Source: Elusimicrobia bacterium RIFOXYD2_FULL_34_15 (GTDB lineage: Bacteria; Elusimicrobiota; UBA8919). Taken from it: a stretch of 48,120 nt of DNA. The stretch is from positions 1 through 48,120 of the forward strand of contig MGVS01000012.1 of NCBI GenBank assembly GCA_001800605.1, written 5' to 3'. This document shows, piece after piece, positions 33,540 through 42,980 of this stretch. Position numbers and translations under genes: made by a program. Every line of letters starts with the position of its first letter. Within the stretch, counting starts at the first letter, position 1. The notes under the pieces are model-generated. The model saw nothing but the letters and a program-made list of their open reading frames with translations. It had not been told where the DNA came from and did no database searches.

Positions 33540-35831
33540 ATGAAAAGATATAAAATTATTATTTCCGGCAGGGTTCAAGGAGTTGGTTTCAGGCCAACAA
33601 TATACCGCTATGCTTTACAAGAAAAGTTAAAAGGTTTTGTATTAAATACAACCAACGGAGTAGTAGTTGAAATTGAAGGTAAAGAACAAAATATAAAGAA
33701 TTTTCTAAAAAAAATAAAAACACAATCGCCAAAGCAATCAAAAATTGCTAAAATTTCAATTCAGAAAATTGAGCAGAAGTACGATAGAAAGTTTTTAATT
33801 AAAAAAAGTGTATTAAGCAAAAAAAGCTCTCTGGAAATTTCACCGGATATTTCAATATGCGATGATTGTAAGAGAGAACTTTTTAGTAAAAATGACCGCC
33901 GTTATTTGTATCCTTTTATCAATTGCACAAATTGCGGGCCAAGATTTACAATTATAAAAGATGTTCCTTACGATAGAAAAAATACAACTATGCATGAATT
34001 TAAAATGTGTGAAATGTGTAAGAAAGAGTATGCAGATCCGGCAAATAGAAGGTTTCATGCCCAGCCGGATGCCTGCTGGGATTGCGGACCGGACGTAGAA
34101 CTAGTGGCAAGTAAAAAGTTAAAAGTAAAAAGTTTAAATAAAGGCAAAAAAGCGATTCAAAAAACCATAGAGTTGCTCAAAAAGGGGAAGATTGTAGCAA
34201 TAAAGGGAATCGGCGGGTTTCACATTGCTTGTGATGCAACAAATGACGAAGTTATAAAAAAACTTCGCCGGCGGAAAAATCGTCCGGATAAGCCTTTCGC
34301 AGTAATGATGAAAGATATTAACACTGTAAAAAAGTTTTGTTATGTTTCAAAAGAAGAAGAAAAAATTTTAAATTCTTCCGAGAAACCGATTGTACTCCTA
34401 AAGAAAAAGTATAGTACGCAGGACACAGTGGCTCCTAATAACAATTCGCTAGGTGTAATGATTCCGTATACCCCATTGCACTGTCTTTTATTCCAGTCAA
34501 TAGACTTGTTGGTTATGACTTCCGGCAATAAACAGGACGAGCCTATTTGTAAAACCAATGATGAAGCAATAAAAGAACTTTCAGGTATATGCGATTACTT
34601 TTTAATTCATAATAGAGATATTTATAATAGATGTGATGATTCAATTGTAAAAGTTCAGAATAAAAATGATTTGGTAATCATTCGAAGAAGTCGCGGGTAT
34701 GTACCAAATCCGATCGGACTGACACGGAGTGTCAATGCAAAACAATCAAAAACATCAATCTTGGCAGCTGGTGCAGAACTTAAAAATACATTTTGTTTAA
34801 CTCGTGGTAATGAAGCGTATGTTTCGCAATTTATCGGAGATTTAAAAGACTCAAAAACATACGAATTTTATAAAGAATCAATTGAAAATATGGAAAGTAT
34901 TTTAAAAGTGAAGCCAAAAGCAATTGCATATGATTTACATCCGGATTATCTTTCCACTAAATGCGCCAATGAACTACGAACTACTCACTCTAAACTATTT
35001 ACTATTCCAACCCAGCATCACCATGCACATATAGCATCCGTTTGTGCTGAAAATAATATAGATGATAAAGTCATAGGTGTGTCATTCGATGGTACGGGCT
35101 ATGGAATGGATGGTAATATCTGGGGCGGAGAATTTCTAATTGTTAATGGCGGAACTTTTGAGCGGAAATATCATCTAAGATATATTAAATTACCGGGCGG
35201 AGATTCTGCAGTACACGAAATATGGCGGATAGGATTCAGTTATTTATACTCGATTTTCGGAGATAAAGCAGTAAAATTTTACCCGGATAAGAATGTTTCT
35301 GTAATTAAAAATATAATAAATAAAAATATAAACTGCCCTCTGACATCTTCTGTTGGTCGGCTTTTTGATGCGGTTGCTTCAATAATAAATTTAAGGCAGG
35401 AAATAACCTTCGATGCACAGGCAGCTATAGAGTTGGAATTTTTAGCAAGCAGTAAGTCTAAAAACAAAAATTGTTATGAATATGAAATTTCCGGAGAGGA
35501 AATAAACTTGAAAAAGATGATAATTGGAATAGTAGATGATTTTAATAAACATAAATCAAATAGCGAAATTTCACTAAAATTCCACAATACACTTGCTGAA
35601 ATTATTTTAAATATATGCCAAAAATTAAGAAAAGAAACAAAAATAAATAAGGTTGCATTAAGCGGTGGTGTTTTTCAAAACGAAATTTTGTTAGAAAAAT
35701 CGGTTAAATTACTTGAAAATGATAATTTTTATGTTTTTTTCAATAAACAGGTGCCTACAAATGATGGTGGAATATCTTTAGGTCAAGCCTGGATTGCAAA
35801 TAAAATAATGAATTCAATTAAAATAGCTTAA
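33540..35831 (+). CDS. hypF: Carbamoyltransferase HypF
   Basis: 763 residues; makes the cyanide ligand precursor for [NiFe]-hydrogenase from carbamoyl phosphate. Domains in order: acylphosphatase (1-90, RVQGVGFRPTIYRYA), two zinc fingers (about 105-180, pairs CDDC, CTNC, CEMC, CWDC), YrdC-like (about 205-385), and Kae1/TobZ-like carbamoyltransferase (about 395-760, FDGTGYGMDGNIWGGEF and QHHHAHIASVC). Between finger and YrdC domain, SKKLKVKSLNK (near residues 190-200) is encoded by a family E-like repeat. The ATG at 33540 follows family B 13-mers; no ribosome binding site is evident. Confidence 0.95.
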   Translation: MKRYKIIISGRVQGVGFRPTIYRYALQEKLKGFVLNTTNGVVVEIEGKEQNIKNFLKKIKTQSPKQSKIAKISIQKIEQKYDRKFLIKKSVLSKKSSLEISPDISICDDCKRELFSKNDRRYLYPFINCTNCGPRFTIIKDVPYDRKNTTMHEFKMCEMCKKEYADPANRRFHAQPDACWDCGPDVELVASKKLKVKSLNKGKKAIQKTIELLKKGKIVAIKGIGGFHIACDATNDEVIKKLRRRKNRPDKPFAVMMKDINTVKKFCYVSKEEEKILNSSEKPIVLLKKKYSTQDTVAPNNNSLGVMIPYTPLHCLLFQSIDLLVMTSGNKQDEPICKTNDEAIKELSGICDYFLIHNRDIYNRCDDSIVKVQNKNDLVIIRRSRGYVPNPIGLTRSVNAKQSKTSILAAGAELKNTFCLTRGNEAYVSQFIGDLKDSKTYEFYKESIENMESILKVKPKAIAYDLHPDYLSTKCANELRTTHSKLFTIPTQHHHAHIASVCAENNIDDKVIGVSFDGTGYGMDGNIWGGEFLIVNGGTFERKYHLRYIKLPGGDSAVHEIWRIGFSYLYSIFGDKAVKFYPDKNVSVIKNIINKNINCPLTSSVGRLFDAVASIINLRQEITFDAQAAIELEFLASSKSKNKNCYEYEISGEEINLKKMIIGIVDDFNKHKSNSEISLKFHNTLAEIILNICQKLRKETKINKVALSGGVFQNEILLEKSVKLLENDNFYVFFNKQVPTNDGGISLGQAWIANKIMNSIKIA

Positions 35832-35886
35832 AAATAATCAAGTTTTTAGTAAATAAACTAAAAATTTCTAAGAATTAAACTTTTTA

Positions 35887-35915
35887 TTGACAAAAACTGT
35901 AAAATTTAATAAAAT
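35887..35915 (+). promoter_or_regulatory. Promoter of the tRNA-Lys gene
   Basis: TTGACA (35887-35892), 17-bp spacer, TAAAAT (35910-35915), 33 bp before the tRNA. The position before a tRNA gene supports TTGACA-17-TAAAAT as this genome's housekeeping promoter form. Confidence 0.7.
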
Positions 35916-35948
35916 CTACCAATTATTAGCATTAAGGGTTATTTAATA

Positions 35949-36021
35949 GGGCTGTTAGCTCAATTGGTAGAGCAGGCGACTCTTAATCGTCAGGTTACAG
36001 GTTCAAGTCCTGTACAGCCCA
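35949..36021 (+). tRNA. tRNA-Lys (anticodon CTT)
   Basis: 73 nt. Acceptor stem GGGCTGT/ACAGCCC with discriminator A, D arm TAGCTCAATTGGTAGAGCA, anticodon stem GGCGA/TCGTC with loop CTCTTAA, and T arm ACAGGTTCAAGTCCTGT. CCA is not encoded. Confidence 0.97.
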
Positions 36022-36213
36022 AATGATTCGCTCGGGAGATTGCTTCGTCAGCACGCATCGGCCCTGCGGCCGTGCTCCAAACTCGTTCTGCTGAATGTTT
36101 TAAGCGGAACTCCGTTATGGCTTCCTCAGCGACTCCCTCGCTCATTGATTTAAAAAGGTAAAATTTAACATAAATTTTTAATTTTGCATTTTTAATTTTT
36201 AATTGCTGTTATT
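36022..36213. repeat. GC-richer spacer between two tRNA genes
   Basis: No gene. Contains GC-rich repeat debris (GCACGCATCGGCCCTGCGGC, about 36050-36069, and GACTCCCTCGCTCATTGATT, 36130-36149) followed by an AT-rich tail (36150-36213). Confidence 0.5.
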
Positions 36214-36295
36214 GCCAGGGTGGCGAAATTGGCAAACGCATACGGCTTAGGACCGTACGGGGAAACCCTTGGAGGTTCAAGTCCTCTCTCTGGCA
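36214..36295 (+). tRNA. tRNA-Leu (anticodon TAG)
   Basis: 82 nt. Acceptor GCCAGGG/CTCTGGC with discriminator A, anticodon stem TACGG/CCGTA with loop CTTAGGA, long class II variable arm, and T arm GAGGTTCAAGTCCTC. CCA is not encoded. Confidence 0.96.
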
Positions 36296-36652
36296 GTACA
36301 TTAGCAGGTTTACCCACCGTAGTTTTAACGAAGGTGGGCGCGCACGAATAAATGGAGTTGGGTTCCCTGCCCCGTTTTTCGGGGAACTCCCTCCCGCGGC
36401 ATTTTGAGACTGTTTAAAACCTTACGATTTGTCATTACGAGGAAGGTCGCTACAGTAACCGACGAAGTAATCTCGAAGATTGTAAACAAAGTGAAGCAAT
36501 TTCATGGGATTGCTTCAACAGTTGTATTTCCCGCTTTGCGGGATTGCTTTCTCGTTCGGTCCAGTAGGTCCGAATTCCGAGAGCTAACGCAATGACAAAA
36601 AATGGATTTTTTCAGCGAGCTAATTATATAAAATAGATTTATTGGAGAGAAA
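36296..36652. repeat. Non-coding repeat region before tig
   Basis: Hairpin CCCACC/GGTGGG (36313-36337), hairpin CCCCG/CGGGG (36371-36385), then a GC-richer block from TGTCATTACGAGG (36431) to ACGCAATGACA (36588-36598) whose ends are inverted copies, the GTCATTGCGAG-type repeat seen in many bacterial phyla. A TTGGAGAG ribosome binding site precedes tig. A 63-codon frame inside is not convincing. Confidence 0.55.
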
Positions 36653-37894
36653 ATGGATAGTTTTAAAATGGATGTTTTAGAAAAAAAAGGATGTACAACC
36701 GAGATGAAGGTTGAAATTCCTTCGGAAAAAGTAAAAGAGGAAATGGAAACAGTTTTTGTAGATATACAAAAAAATGCATCTATTGATGGTTTTAGAAAAG
36801 GGCATGCACCGATGGATTTTGTCAAAAGAGAGTATGTAAAAACCGCATTAGACAGAGCGCTGCGTAATTTGATGTCAAATGCCGTAGAAAAAATTATAAA
36901 AGAGAAGAATTTCAAGCCGGTAATCAGTCCGGTTATTGAACCGTTAGATTTTGAAGATGGAAAGCCTTTATCTTTCAAAATGAAGGTTGAGCAGGCGCCA
37001 GAATTCGAACCGAAAGATTATAAGAAAGTGAAAATTACAAAAAAAGTAAAAAAGATTACGGATAAAGAAATAGACGATGTTATAAAAAACCTTCAGGACA
37101 GGCAAGCTACTCTTGAAGATGCCGGAGATGTTGTTGTTGAGCCGCATCATTTCCTTGTAGCGGATTATGACGGAACAATTGACGGAAAAAAGATGGATAA
37201 ACCCGCAACAGACCAGATTATAGATTTGTCGCATAAATCGCTCCCAGAAGGATTTGCGGCAGGTCTTATCGGATTAAAAGTCGGAGACAGCAAAACTATC
37301 GATACAAAGATTGCGGATAAAAATGCCCAATTCAATATTAAAGTAAAGTCCGTAAAAAAGAAAGTAGTTAAAAAAATTGATAATGAATTTGCAAAAGACA
37401 TGGGGCACGAAAGCATTGAACAGCTCAGAGAAAAAGTAAAAGAAGAACTTGTAAGAGCCGAAGAAGAGAAAACCAGGCAGGAAATGGAGAATCAGATTGT
37501 CGAGGCACTTTTAAAATCAAATAATTTTGATGTTCCGGACACACTTGTTGAAGATGAAATAAACCACTCAATTGAAAGAACAAAGCAGTACCTGGTTTCA
37601 AATCACAGTTTTGACGAGGAAGAATTTAAAAAATCTATACCTGCAATGCGTGACAAATATAAAGTCGAATCAGAAAAAACCGTACGAATTTCATATTTAT
37701 TATCAAAAATTGCAAAAAATGAAAATATAGAAGTAACACAGGATGAAATAAACAAAAAAATTGAAGAAATGGCCAATGGCGATAAGAAAGTGGCAGAAAA
37801 TTATAATAAGTATCACGATTATGTCGGACTTCAGTTAAAAGAGAAAAAACTTTTTGATTTTCTATTTGAAAATGCCAAAATTAAGGAGGCTTAA
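36653..37894 (+). CDS. tig: Trigger factor
   Basis: A 413-residue ribosome-bound chaperone with peptidyl-prolyl isomerase activity. Ribosome-docking loop GFRKGHAPMDFVKREY near residues 46-62; the FKBP-like domain (VADYDGTIDGKKMD...) about 150-235; helical C-terminal arms after 240. Length normal to slightly short. TTGGAGAG lies before the ATG. The AGGAGG at its 3' end is the clpP ribosome binding site. Confidence 0.95.
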   Translation: MDSFKMDVLEKKGCTTEMKVEIPSEKVKEEMETVFVDIQKNASIDGFRKGHAPMDFVKREYVKTALDRALRNLMSNAVEKIIKEKNFKPVISPVIEPLDFEDGKPLSFKMKVEQAPEFEPKDYKKVKITKKVKKITDKEIDDVIKNLQDRQATLEDAGDVVVEPHHFLVADYDGTIDGKKMDKPATDQIIDLSHKSLPEGFAAGLIGLKVGDSKTIDTKIADKNAQFNIKVKSVKKKVVKKIDNEFAKDMGHESIEQLREKVKEELVRAEEEKTRQEMENQIVEALLKSNNFDVPDTLVEDEINHSIERTKQYLVSNHSFDEEEFKKSIPAMRDKYKVESEKTVRISYLLSKIAKNENIEVTQDEINKKIEEMANGDKKVAENYNKYHDYVGLQLKEKKLFDFLFENAKIKEA

Positions 37895-37898
37895 ATAG

Positions 37899-38486
37899 AT
37901 GAAAGCTAACCTAATACCTATGGTCGTTGAGCAATCGCCCCGCGGCGAACGCGCATACGATATATATTCACGTCTTTTAAAAGACAGAATTATTTTTATC
38001 GGCGCTCCGATAGAAGATGATTTAGCAAACATAATAATCGCACAGCTTTTATTTCTTGAATCTGAAAATTCTGAAAAGGAAATATCGCTTTATGTAAATA
38101 GTCCGGGTGGGTTAGTAACAGCGGGTATGGCGATATACGATACGATGCAATTCATAAAACCCGAAGTTTCTACAATTTGCATCGGGCAGGCTGCATCAAT
38201 GGGAGCAGTACTTTTAGCTGCCGGAAGCAAGGGAAAAAGATTTGCACTTCCTAATTCGCGCATATTAATTCATCAGCCGTTGGGCGGCGTTCAGGGACAG
38301 GCTACCGACATAGGAATTCAGGCAAAAGAAATATTAAGGGTAAAAGCCCGTTTGAATGATATACTTGCAAAACATTCGGGACAGCCTCTTGAAAAAATAG
38401 AAAAAGATACAGACAGAGACTTTTTTATGTCAGCCGAAGAAGCAAAGAATTACGGAATCGTGGATGCGGTAATTACAGAAAGATAA
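37899..38486 (+). CDS. clpP: ATP-dependent Clp protease proteolytic subunit
   Basis: 195 residues with the catalytic triad S100 (QAASMGAV), H125 (LIHQPLGG) and D174 (DTDRDFF), the same spacing as E. coli Clp[18 protein letters not shown] is the usual start region. It needs ClpX or ClpA as unfoldase; neither gene is in the window. It sits four bases after tig and 21 before lon. Confidence 0.97.
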   Translation: MKANLIPMVVEQSPRGERAYDIYSRLLKDRIIFIGAPIEDDLANIIIAQLLFLESENSEKEISLYVNSPGGLVTAGMAIYDTMQFIKPEVSTICIGQAASMGAVLLAAGSKGKRFALPNSRILIHQPLGGVQGQATDIGIQAKEILRVKARLNDILAKHSGQPLEKIEKDTDRDFFMSAEEAKNYGIVDAVITER

Positions 38487-38507
38487 TAGTTTCAACGGAG
38501 GTTTAAA

Positions 38508-40862
38508 TTGGGAGAATTTTCTATGAATACTAATAACAACAGAACTTTGCAAATTCCTAAAATATTACCGCTTTTACCGGTAAGGGACATTGTAATATTT
38601 CCGTATATGGTACTGCCGTTAGTTGTCGGCAGGGAAAGGTCCCAAAAAGCCCTGGATGAGGCGATGGCAGGCAATCGCCTTATATTTCTTGCTGCACAGA
38701 AAAAAATTCAAACAGAAGATCCTAGTAAAGAAGACATATACGAAATAGGAACAATCGCTGAAGTTTTACAGCTGCTTAAAATGCCTGACGGAAGTGCCAA
38801 AATTTTAATTGAAGGTCTTGTCAGAGGAAAATTCAACAACTTCAGAATAACACCAAAGGGTTACATAGAAGTAGATGTTGAAAAACTGGACATGACAATC
38901 GAAAAGACGCCCAATATTGAAGCGTTAATGAGGCAGACAATATCACTTTTCGAACGGTATGTAGGATTGAACCCGAGATTTTCATACGAGACTGTTACAG
39001 CACTAAATTCAATCGAAGAACCTGGCCGTCTTGCCGACATGATAGCCGCGCACATCATAGTAAAAAATCCTCAGAAACAGGAGGTCCTTGAAATAGCCAA
39101 TCCGGAACAACGGCTTTCAAAAATAATAGAAATACTAAACAGCGAACTTGAGATTTTAAACATCGAGAAAAAAATACAATCCAGAGTCCGTAATCAAATA
39201 GAAAAATCGCAAAAAGAATATTATCTAACCGAACAAATGAAAGCAATCCAGAAAGAATTACGTCAAAAAGACGATTACGCAAAAGAACTGGACGAGCTTA
39301 AACAGAAAATAAAAGAAGCAAAAATGAGTAAAGAGGCGGAAGCTGTTGCTTTAAAAGAGATGTCACGGCTTGAAAAAATGATGGCTTTTTCACCCGAAGC
39401 TACTGTAATAAGAACATATATCGATTGGCTTATTGCACTGCCTTGGGCAGTAAAAACTGATGATAATCTTGAACTTCAGCACGCCGAAAAAATTCTGGAA
39501 GAGGACCATTACGGCCTTGAAAAAATAAAAGAAAGAATAATAGAATATCTTGCTGTTTGTAAAATGACAAAAAAAATGAAAGGTCCTATCTTGTGTTTTG
39601 TCGGACCTCCCGGCACCGGAAAAACCAGCATAGCAAAATCAATTGCAAGATCACTTGGCAGAAAATTTGTGCGTATATCTCTGGGTGGTGTACGCGATGA
39701 AGCGGAAATAAGAGGTCACAGAAGAACATATATCGGCGCTTTGCCAGGCAGAATTTTGCAATCACTCAGAAAAGCAAAATCTAAAAACCCGGTGTTTTTA
39801 ATGGACGAAATCGATAAAATGGGTATGGATTTCAGGGGCGATCCCGCAGCGGCGCTTCTTGAAGTCTTGGACCCGGAACAAAACTCAACATTTTCGGACC
39901 ATTACATGGAAGTTGATTTTGACCTATCCGATGTTATGTTCATAACAACCGCAAACACTCTTTATTCCATTCCGCCGGCACTTATTGACAGGATGGAAAT
40001 ATTAAGATTTGCCGGCTATACAAAAGAAGAAAAAGTTCACATCGCAAGAAAATTTCTTATTCCTAAGGAATTAAAGGAACATGGAATAACTGAAAAACAA
40101 GTTAACATAACTGACGATGCAGTAAATTATATAATAAAAGAATACACTCTTGAAGCCGGTGTTAGAAATCTTGAGCGGGAAATTGCAAATGTAATTCGAA
40201 AAGTTGTTAAAGAAATAGTCCGTGAAAAAATAAAATGTGTTATAGAAGTAACAGAAAAAAATACCCAAAAATATCTTGGCATACCTAAATACCACACTGA
40301 TATAAAATCTGAAAATCAGATAGGAATTGCAACAGGTCTTGCATGGACAGAATTTGGCGGAGACACAATATCTATCGAGGTTTCAATCATGTCAGGCAAG
40401 GGCCAACTTACCTTAACCGGAAAACTGGGTGATGTAATGAAAGAGTCTGCCCAGGCAGCCCTTTCCTATATAAGATCCAACGCAAAGAAATTCAAAATAA
40501 AAGAAGAGGTATTTAAAACCAAAGATATTCATATTCATATTCCGGAGGGTGCAATCCCAAAGGACGGTCCTTCGGCAGGAATAACCATGGCAACGGCGGT
40601 CCTTTCAGCGTTAACCAATAAACCGGTAAAAAAAGATATAGCAATGACAGGTGAAATAACCCTTCGCGGCCGGGTTTTATCCATCGGTGGTCTGAAAGAA
40701 AAAGTTCTTGCGGCATATAGAACAGGAATAAAAATGGTATTGTTCCCATATGAGAATATGAAAGACATGGAAGAAATTCCGAAAGAAATTCAGGGAAAAA
40801 TAAAATTTGTTCCTGTAAAAATAATGGACGAAGTAATCGAAAAAACACTCGGATTAAAGTAA
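38508..40862 (+). CDS. lon: ATP-dependent protease Lon
   Basis: 784 residues. N-terminal substrate-binding domain ([19 protein letters not shown]) to about 215, coiled coil 215-300, AAA+ domain with Walker A GPPGTGKT near 367-374, and C-terminal serine protease with S689 (PKDGPSAG) and K732 (GGLKEK), 43 residues apart as in the family. The TTG at 38508 has GGAGG six bases upstream; an ATG at 38523 with GGGAG is equally possible and would remove five residues. Confidence 0.96.
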   Translation: MGEFSMNTNNNRTLQIPKILPLLPVRDIVIFPYMVLPLVVGRERSQKALDEAMAGNRLIFLAAQKKIQTEDPSKEDIYEIGTIAEVLQLLKMPDGSAKILIEGLVRGKFNNFRITPKGYIEVDVEKLDMTIEKTPNIEALMRQTISLFERYVGLNPRFSYETVTALNSIEEPGRLADMIAAHIIVKNPQKQEVLEIANPEQRLSKIIEILNSELEILNIEKKIQSRVRNQIEKSQKEYYLTEQMKAIQKELRQKDDYAKELDELKQKIKEAKMSKEAEAVALKEMSRLEKMMAFSPEATVIRTYIDWLIALPWAVKTDDNLELQHAEKILEEDHYGLEKIKERIIEYLAVCKMTKKMKGPILCFVGPPGTGKTSIAKSIARSLGRKFVRISLGGVRDEAEIRGHRRTYIGALPGRILQSLRKAKSKNPVFLMDEIDKMGMDFRGDPAAALLEVLDPEQNSTFSDHYMEVDFDLSDVMFITTANTLYSIPPALIDRMEILRFAGYTKEEKVHIARKFLIPKELKEHGITEKQVNITDDAVNYIIKEYTLEAGVRNLEREIANVIRKVVKEIVREKIKCVIEVTEKNTQKYLGIPKYHTDIKSENQIGIATGLAWTEFGGDTISIEVSIMSGKGQLTLTGKLGDVMKESAQAALSYIRSNAKKFKIKEEVFKTKDIHIHIPEGAIPKDGPSAGITMATAVLSALTNKPVKKDIAMTGEITLRGRVLSIGGLKEKVLAAYRTGIKMVLFPYENMKDMEEIPKEIQGKIKFVPVKIMDEVIEKTLGLK

Positions 40863-40880
40863 GGATTATAACAGATTACC

Positions 40881-40927
40881 GTCATTACGAGAGCCAATTT
40901 ATTGGCTCGTGGCAATCTAAGAATGAC
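40881..40927. repeat. GTCATTRCGAG-type repeat with GAGCCAAT hairpin
   Basis: GTCATTACGA, then perfect hairpin GAGCCAAT-TT-ATTGGCTC (40891-40908), CGTGGCAATCT and AATGAC. The same unit is at 44025-44060. Confidence 0.7.
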
Positions 40928-40930
40928 TTC

Positions 40931-41009
40931 ATCTGTGCCTGCCCGCTGTGGCGGGTAATCGTTTTTTATAATCATCGTAATCAGAGATTGTTGATTTATC
41001 AACAATCTC
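40931..41009. repeat. Degenerate family B copy with nested GC palindrome
   Basis: ATCTGTG is interrupted by CCTGCCCGCTGTGGCGGG (40938-40955) and resumes as TAATCG; a second 13-mer remnant ends in CGTAATC, then the 12-bp hairpin GAGATTGTTGAT/ATCAACAATCTC (40984-41009). Four bases later comes the AGGAG ribosome binding site of the aminotransferase gene. Confidence 0.7.
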
Positions 41010-41025
41010 AAAAGGAGCTGGTAAA

Positions 41026-42099
41026 ATGATTCAAAAACAGTATTTGATGATTCCGGGACCGACAATGGTTCCTGAAAGAGTTTTGCGGGTAATGGTTCGG
41101 GAAATGATAAATCACAGAGGACCGGAATTTATAAAAATTCTGAAAAATGTGACCGAAGGCGTAAAGAAATGTTTTAAAACAAACAACGATTTGTTCATAA
41201 TACCTTCTTCCGGCACAGGCGGGATGGAAGCGGCAATAGTAAACGTTCTTTCTGAAGGCGACGATGTTCTCGTATTAAATATCGGAGCTTTTGGTGCAAG
41301 ATTTGTAAAAATATTGAAAGCATTCCGCGCCAATGTTGACGAAATAAAATTCGAACGCGGAAAAGCGGCAGATGTTGCCACCGTTGAAAAAAAATTAAAA
41401 GAAAAAAAATACAAAGCGGTATTCTTACAGCATAATGAGACCTCGACAGGAGTATTAAATGACGTAAAGTCATTAGCAGCAGTAATAAAAAAATATGATG
41501 CGTTGGTAGTGGTTGACTCCGTCTCCGGTTTAATAACCGCAGATTTAAGGACTGATGAGTGGGGACTGGATGTTGTTGTCGCCGCCTCGCAAAAGGCGTT
41601 TATGCTTCCGCCCGGACTTTCATTTGTATCGTTCTCCAAAAAAGCGTGGGAATACTATGCAAAAGCAAAAATGCCGAGATTCTACTGGGACTTTAAATCA
41701 ATGAAAGATTTTGCCGACAAGGGACAGAACCCGTTTACACCGCCGGTATCGCTTTATTACGGCATGGAAGAAGCAATAAAAATTTTGGAAGAACAGGGGC
41801 TCGAAAATGTTTTTGAAAGCCATAAAAAATTAAGAGACATGGCAAGAACCGGATTAAAATCCATGGGATTAAAACTCCTTGCATCCGACGATGTTGCTTC
41901 ATGTGCAGTAACCGCGGTATTTCCGCCCGAAGGCGTCGGTGCCGACGAATTAAGAAAAAAAATAAATGAAAAATACGGTGTTGTATTAGCCGGCGGTCAG
42001 GAAGATTTAAAAGGCAAAATATTCCGTATCGGCCATCTTGGTTTCTGTGCAGAAACCGATGTAATGATCGCCCTGGATGCGATAAAAAAAGAAATTTAA
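41026..42099 (+). CDS. Class V aminotransferase (alanine-glyoxylate/serine-pyruvate type)
   Basis: A 357-residue PLP enzyme. The MIPGPTMVPERVLRVM start, SSGTGGMEAAIVN phosphate-binding loop near 63-75, DSVSGLITADL near 160, and the PLP Lys at K190 in ASQKAFMLPPG place it in the AGXT/SGAT group. Possible reactions are serine or alanine with glyoxylate or pyruvate; the true pair cannot be read from sequence. It could also serve in serine synthesis, but no serA is adjacent. AGGAG precedes the ATG. Confidence 0.9.
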   Translation: MIQKQYLMIPGPTMVPERVLRVMVREMINHRGPEFIKILKNVTEGVKKCFKTNNDLFIIPSSGTGGMEAAIVNVLSEGDDVLVLNIGAFGARFVKILKAFRANVDEIKFERGKAADVATVEKKLKEKKYKAVFLQHNETSTGVLNDVKSLAAVIKKYDALVVVDSVSGLITADLRTDEWGLDVVVAASQKAFMLPPGLSFVSFSKKAWEYYAKAKMPRFYWDFKSMKDFADKGQNPFTPPVSLYYGMEEAIKILEEQGLENVFESHKKLRDMARTGLKSMGLKLLASDDVASCAVTAVFPPEGVGADELRKKINEKYGVVLAGGQEDLKGKIFRIGHLGFCAETDVMIALDAIKKEI

Positions 42100-42103
42100 A
42101 GAC

Positions 42104-42230
42104 AGTAACGAGTAACGGGTAATGGGTAACGATAGAAAGTTCATAGCAGTGGCGGGGTTTTCCCACTAATGTAGTTGCTAAGCTTGCTTGGCTTATTCGT
42201 AGTTCTATGAGCTGTATCCTGTGTACTGAA
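42104..42230. repeat. Composite repeat, families C and D
   Basis: GTAACGAGTAACGGGTAATG, TTCATAGCAG, hairpin-forming GC patch, GTAGTTCT, then CTGTATCCTGTGTACTG. Same module order as 3233-3330. It creates a false ATG at 42207 for the ABC gene. Confidence 0.6.
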
Positions 42231-42236
42231 TTTAAT

Positions 42237-42980
42237 ATGAATGCATTTGAAATAAAAAATCTTACAAAAATCTACATAAAAAAACGGCTTATCAAAAACA
42301 AAAAATTTCTTGCGGTTGACAACTTAAGTTTTGAGGTAAAGCAAGGCGAGATATTCGGTTTTCTTGGTCCTAACGGCAGCGGAAAAACCACAACCATAAA
42401 ACTTTTGTTAGGGTTATTGTTCCCGACCCAAGGCAGTTGTTCTATATTCGGTGAAAAGGTACCGTCTCTAACAGCTTCTTCAAAAGTAGGATACCTGCCG
42501 GAAATTCCATATCTTTATAAATATTTAACAGCAAGGGAAATATTGCGCCTCTACGGTTCAATTTCTCATGTCAATAAAAATATTTTAGAAAATAGAATTG
42601 AAGAAGTATTAGAAATTGTCAAACTAAAAGCAGAAAAAGACACCCGTCTTGGCGAATTTTCAAAAGGCATGCTCCAAAGAGTCGGAGTTGCACAGGCGTT
42701 ACTTCATAAACCGAAGCTTCTCATATTAGATGAGCCATTTACAGGCCTCGATCCGATAGGCCTTAAAGACATGCGGGAAGTAATGTTAAAACTGGAATCG
42801 GAAGGCGACACCATATTCTTCTCATCGCATATAATCTCGGATGCCGAAAAAATATGCGATCGGACCGCTATAATATATAAAGGTAAACTCTTAAAAATCG
42901 TCAACATAAAAGAAATAAATCCGGGTACGCTTGAAGATATTTTCGTTTCCGAAATAACAAAAGCGGAGGCTAGTTCATGA
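42237..42980 (+). CDS. ABC transporter ATP-binding protein
   Basis: 247 residues. Walker A GPNGSGKT, Q-loop region YLPEIPYLYKYL, signature FSKGMLQRVGVAQAL (LSGGQ variant), Walker B LLILDEPFTGLDP, His-loop SSHIIS. It is of the ABC-2 exporter type (NosF/CcmA-like). The ATG at 42237 is used because the ten residues encoded upstream are repeat sequence. Coupled to the permease gene by ATGA. Confidence 0.93.
   Translation: MNAFEIKNLTKIYIKKRLIKNKKFLAVDNLSFEVKQGEIFGFLGPNGSGKTTTIKLLLGLLFPTQGSCSIFGEKVPSLTASSKVGYLPEIPYLYKYLTAREILRLYGSISHVNKNILENRIEEVLEIVKLKAEKDTRLGEFSKGMLQRVGVAQALLHKPKLLILDEPFTGLDPIGLKDMREVMLKLESEGDTIFFSSHIISDAEKICDRTAIIYKGKLLKIVNIKEINPGTLEDIFVSEITKAEASS

Noticed and set aside
36404-36595. 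A 63-codon frame before tig
   Set aside because: It lies wholly in a GTCATTRCGAG-type repeat and has no ribosome binding site.
40513-40848. Long antisense frame over the lon 3' end
   Set aside because: It shadows lon, shows low-complexity Leu/Pro/Phe content and has no ribosome binding site.
42207-42236. ATG at 42207 as ABC ATPase start
   Set aside because: The extra ten residues come from a family D repeat; MNAFEIKNL at 42237 is a normal ABC start.
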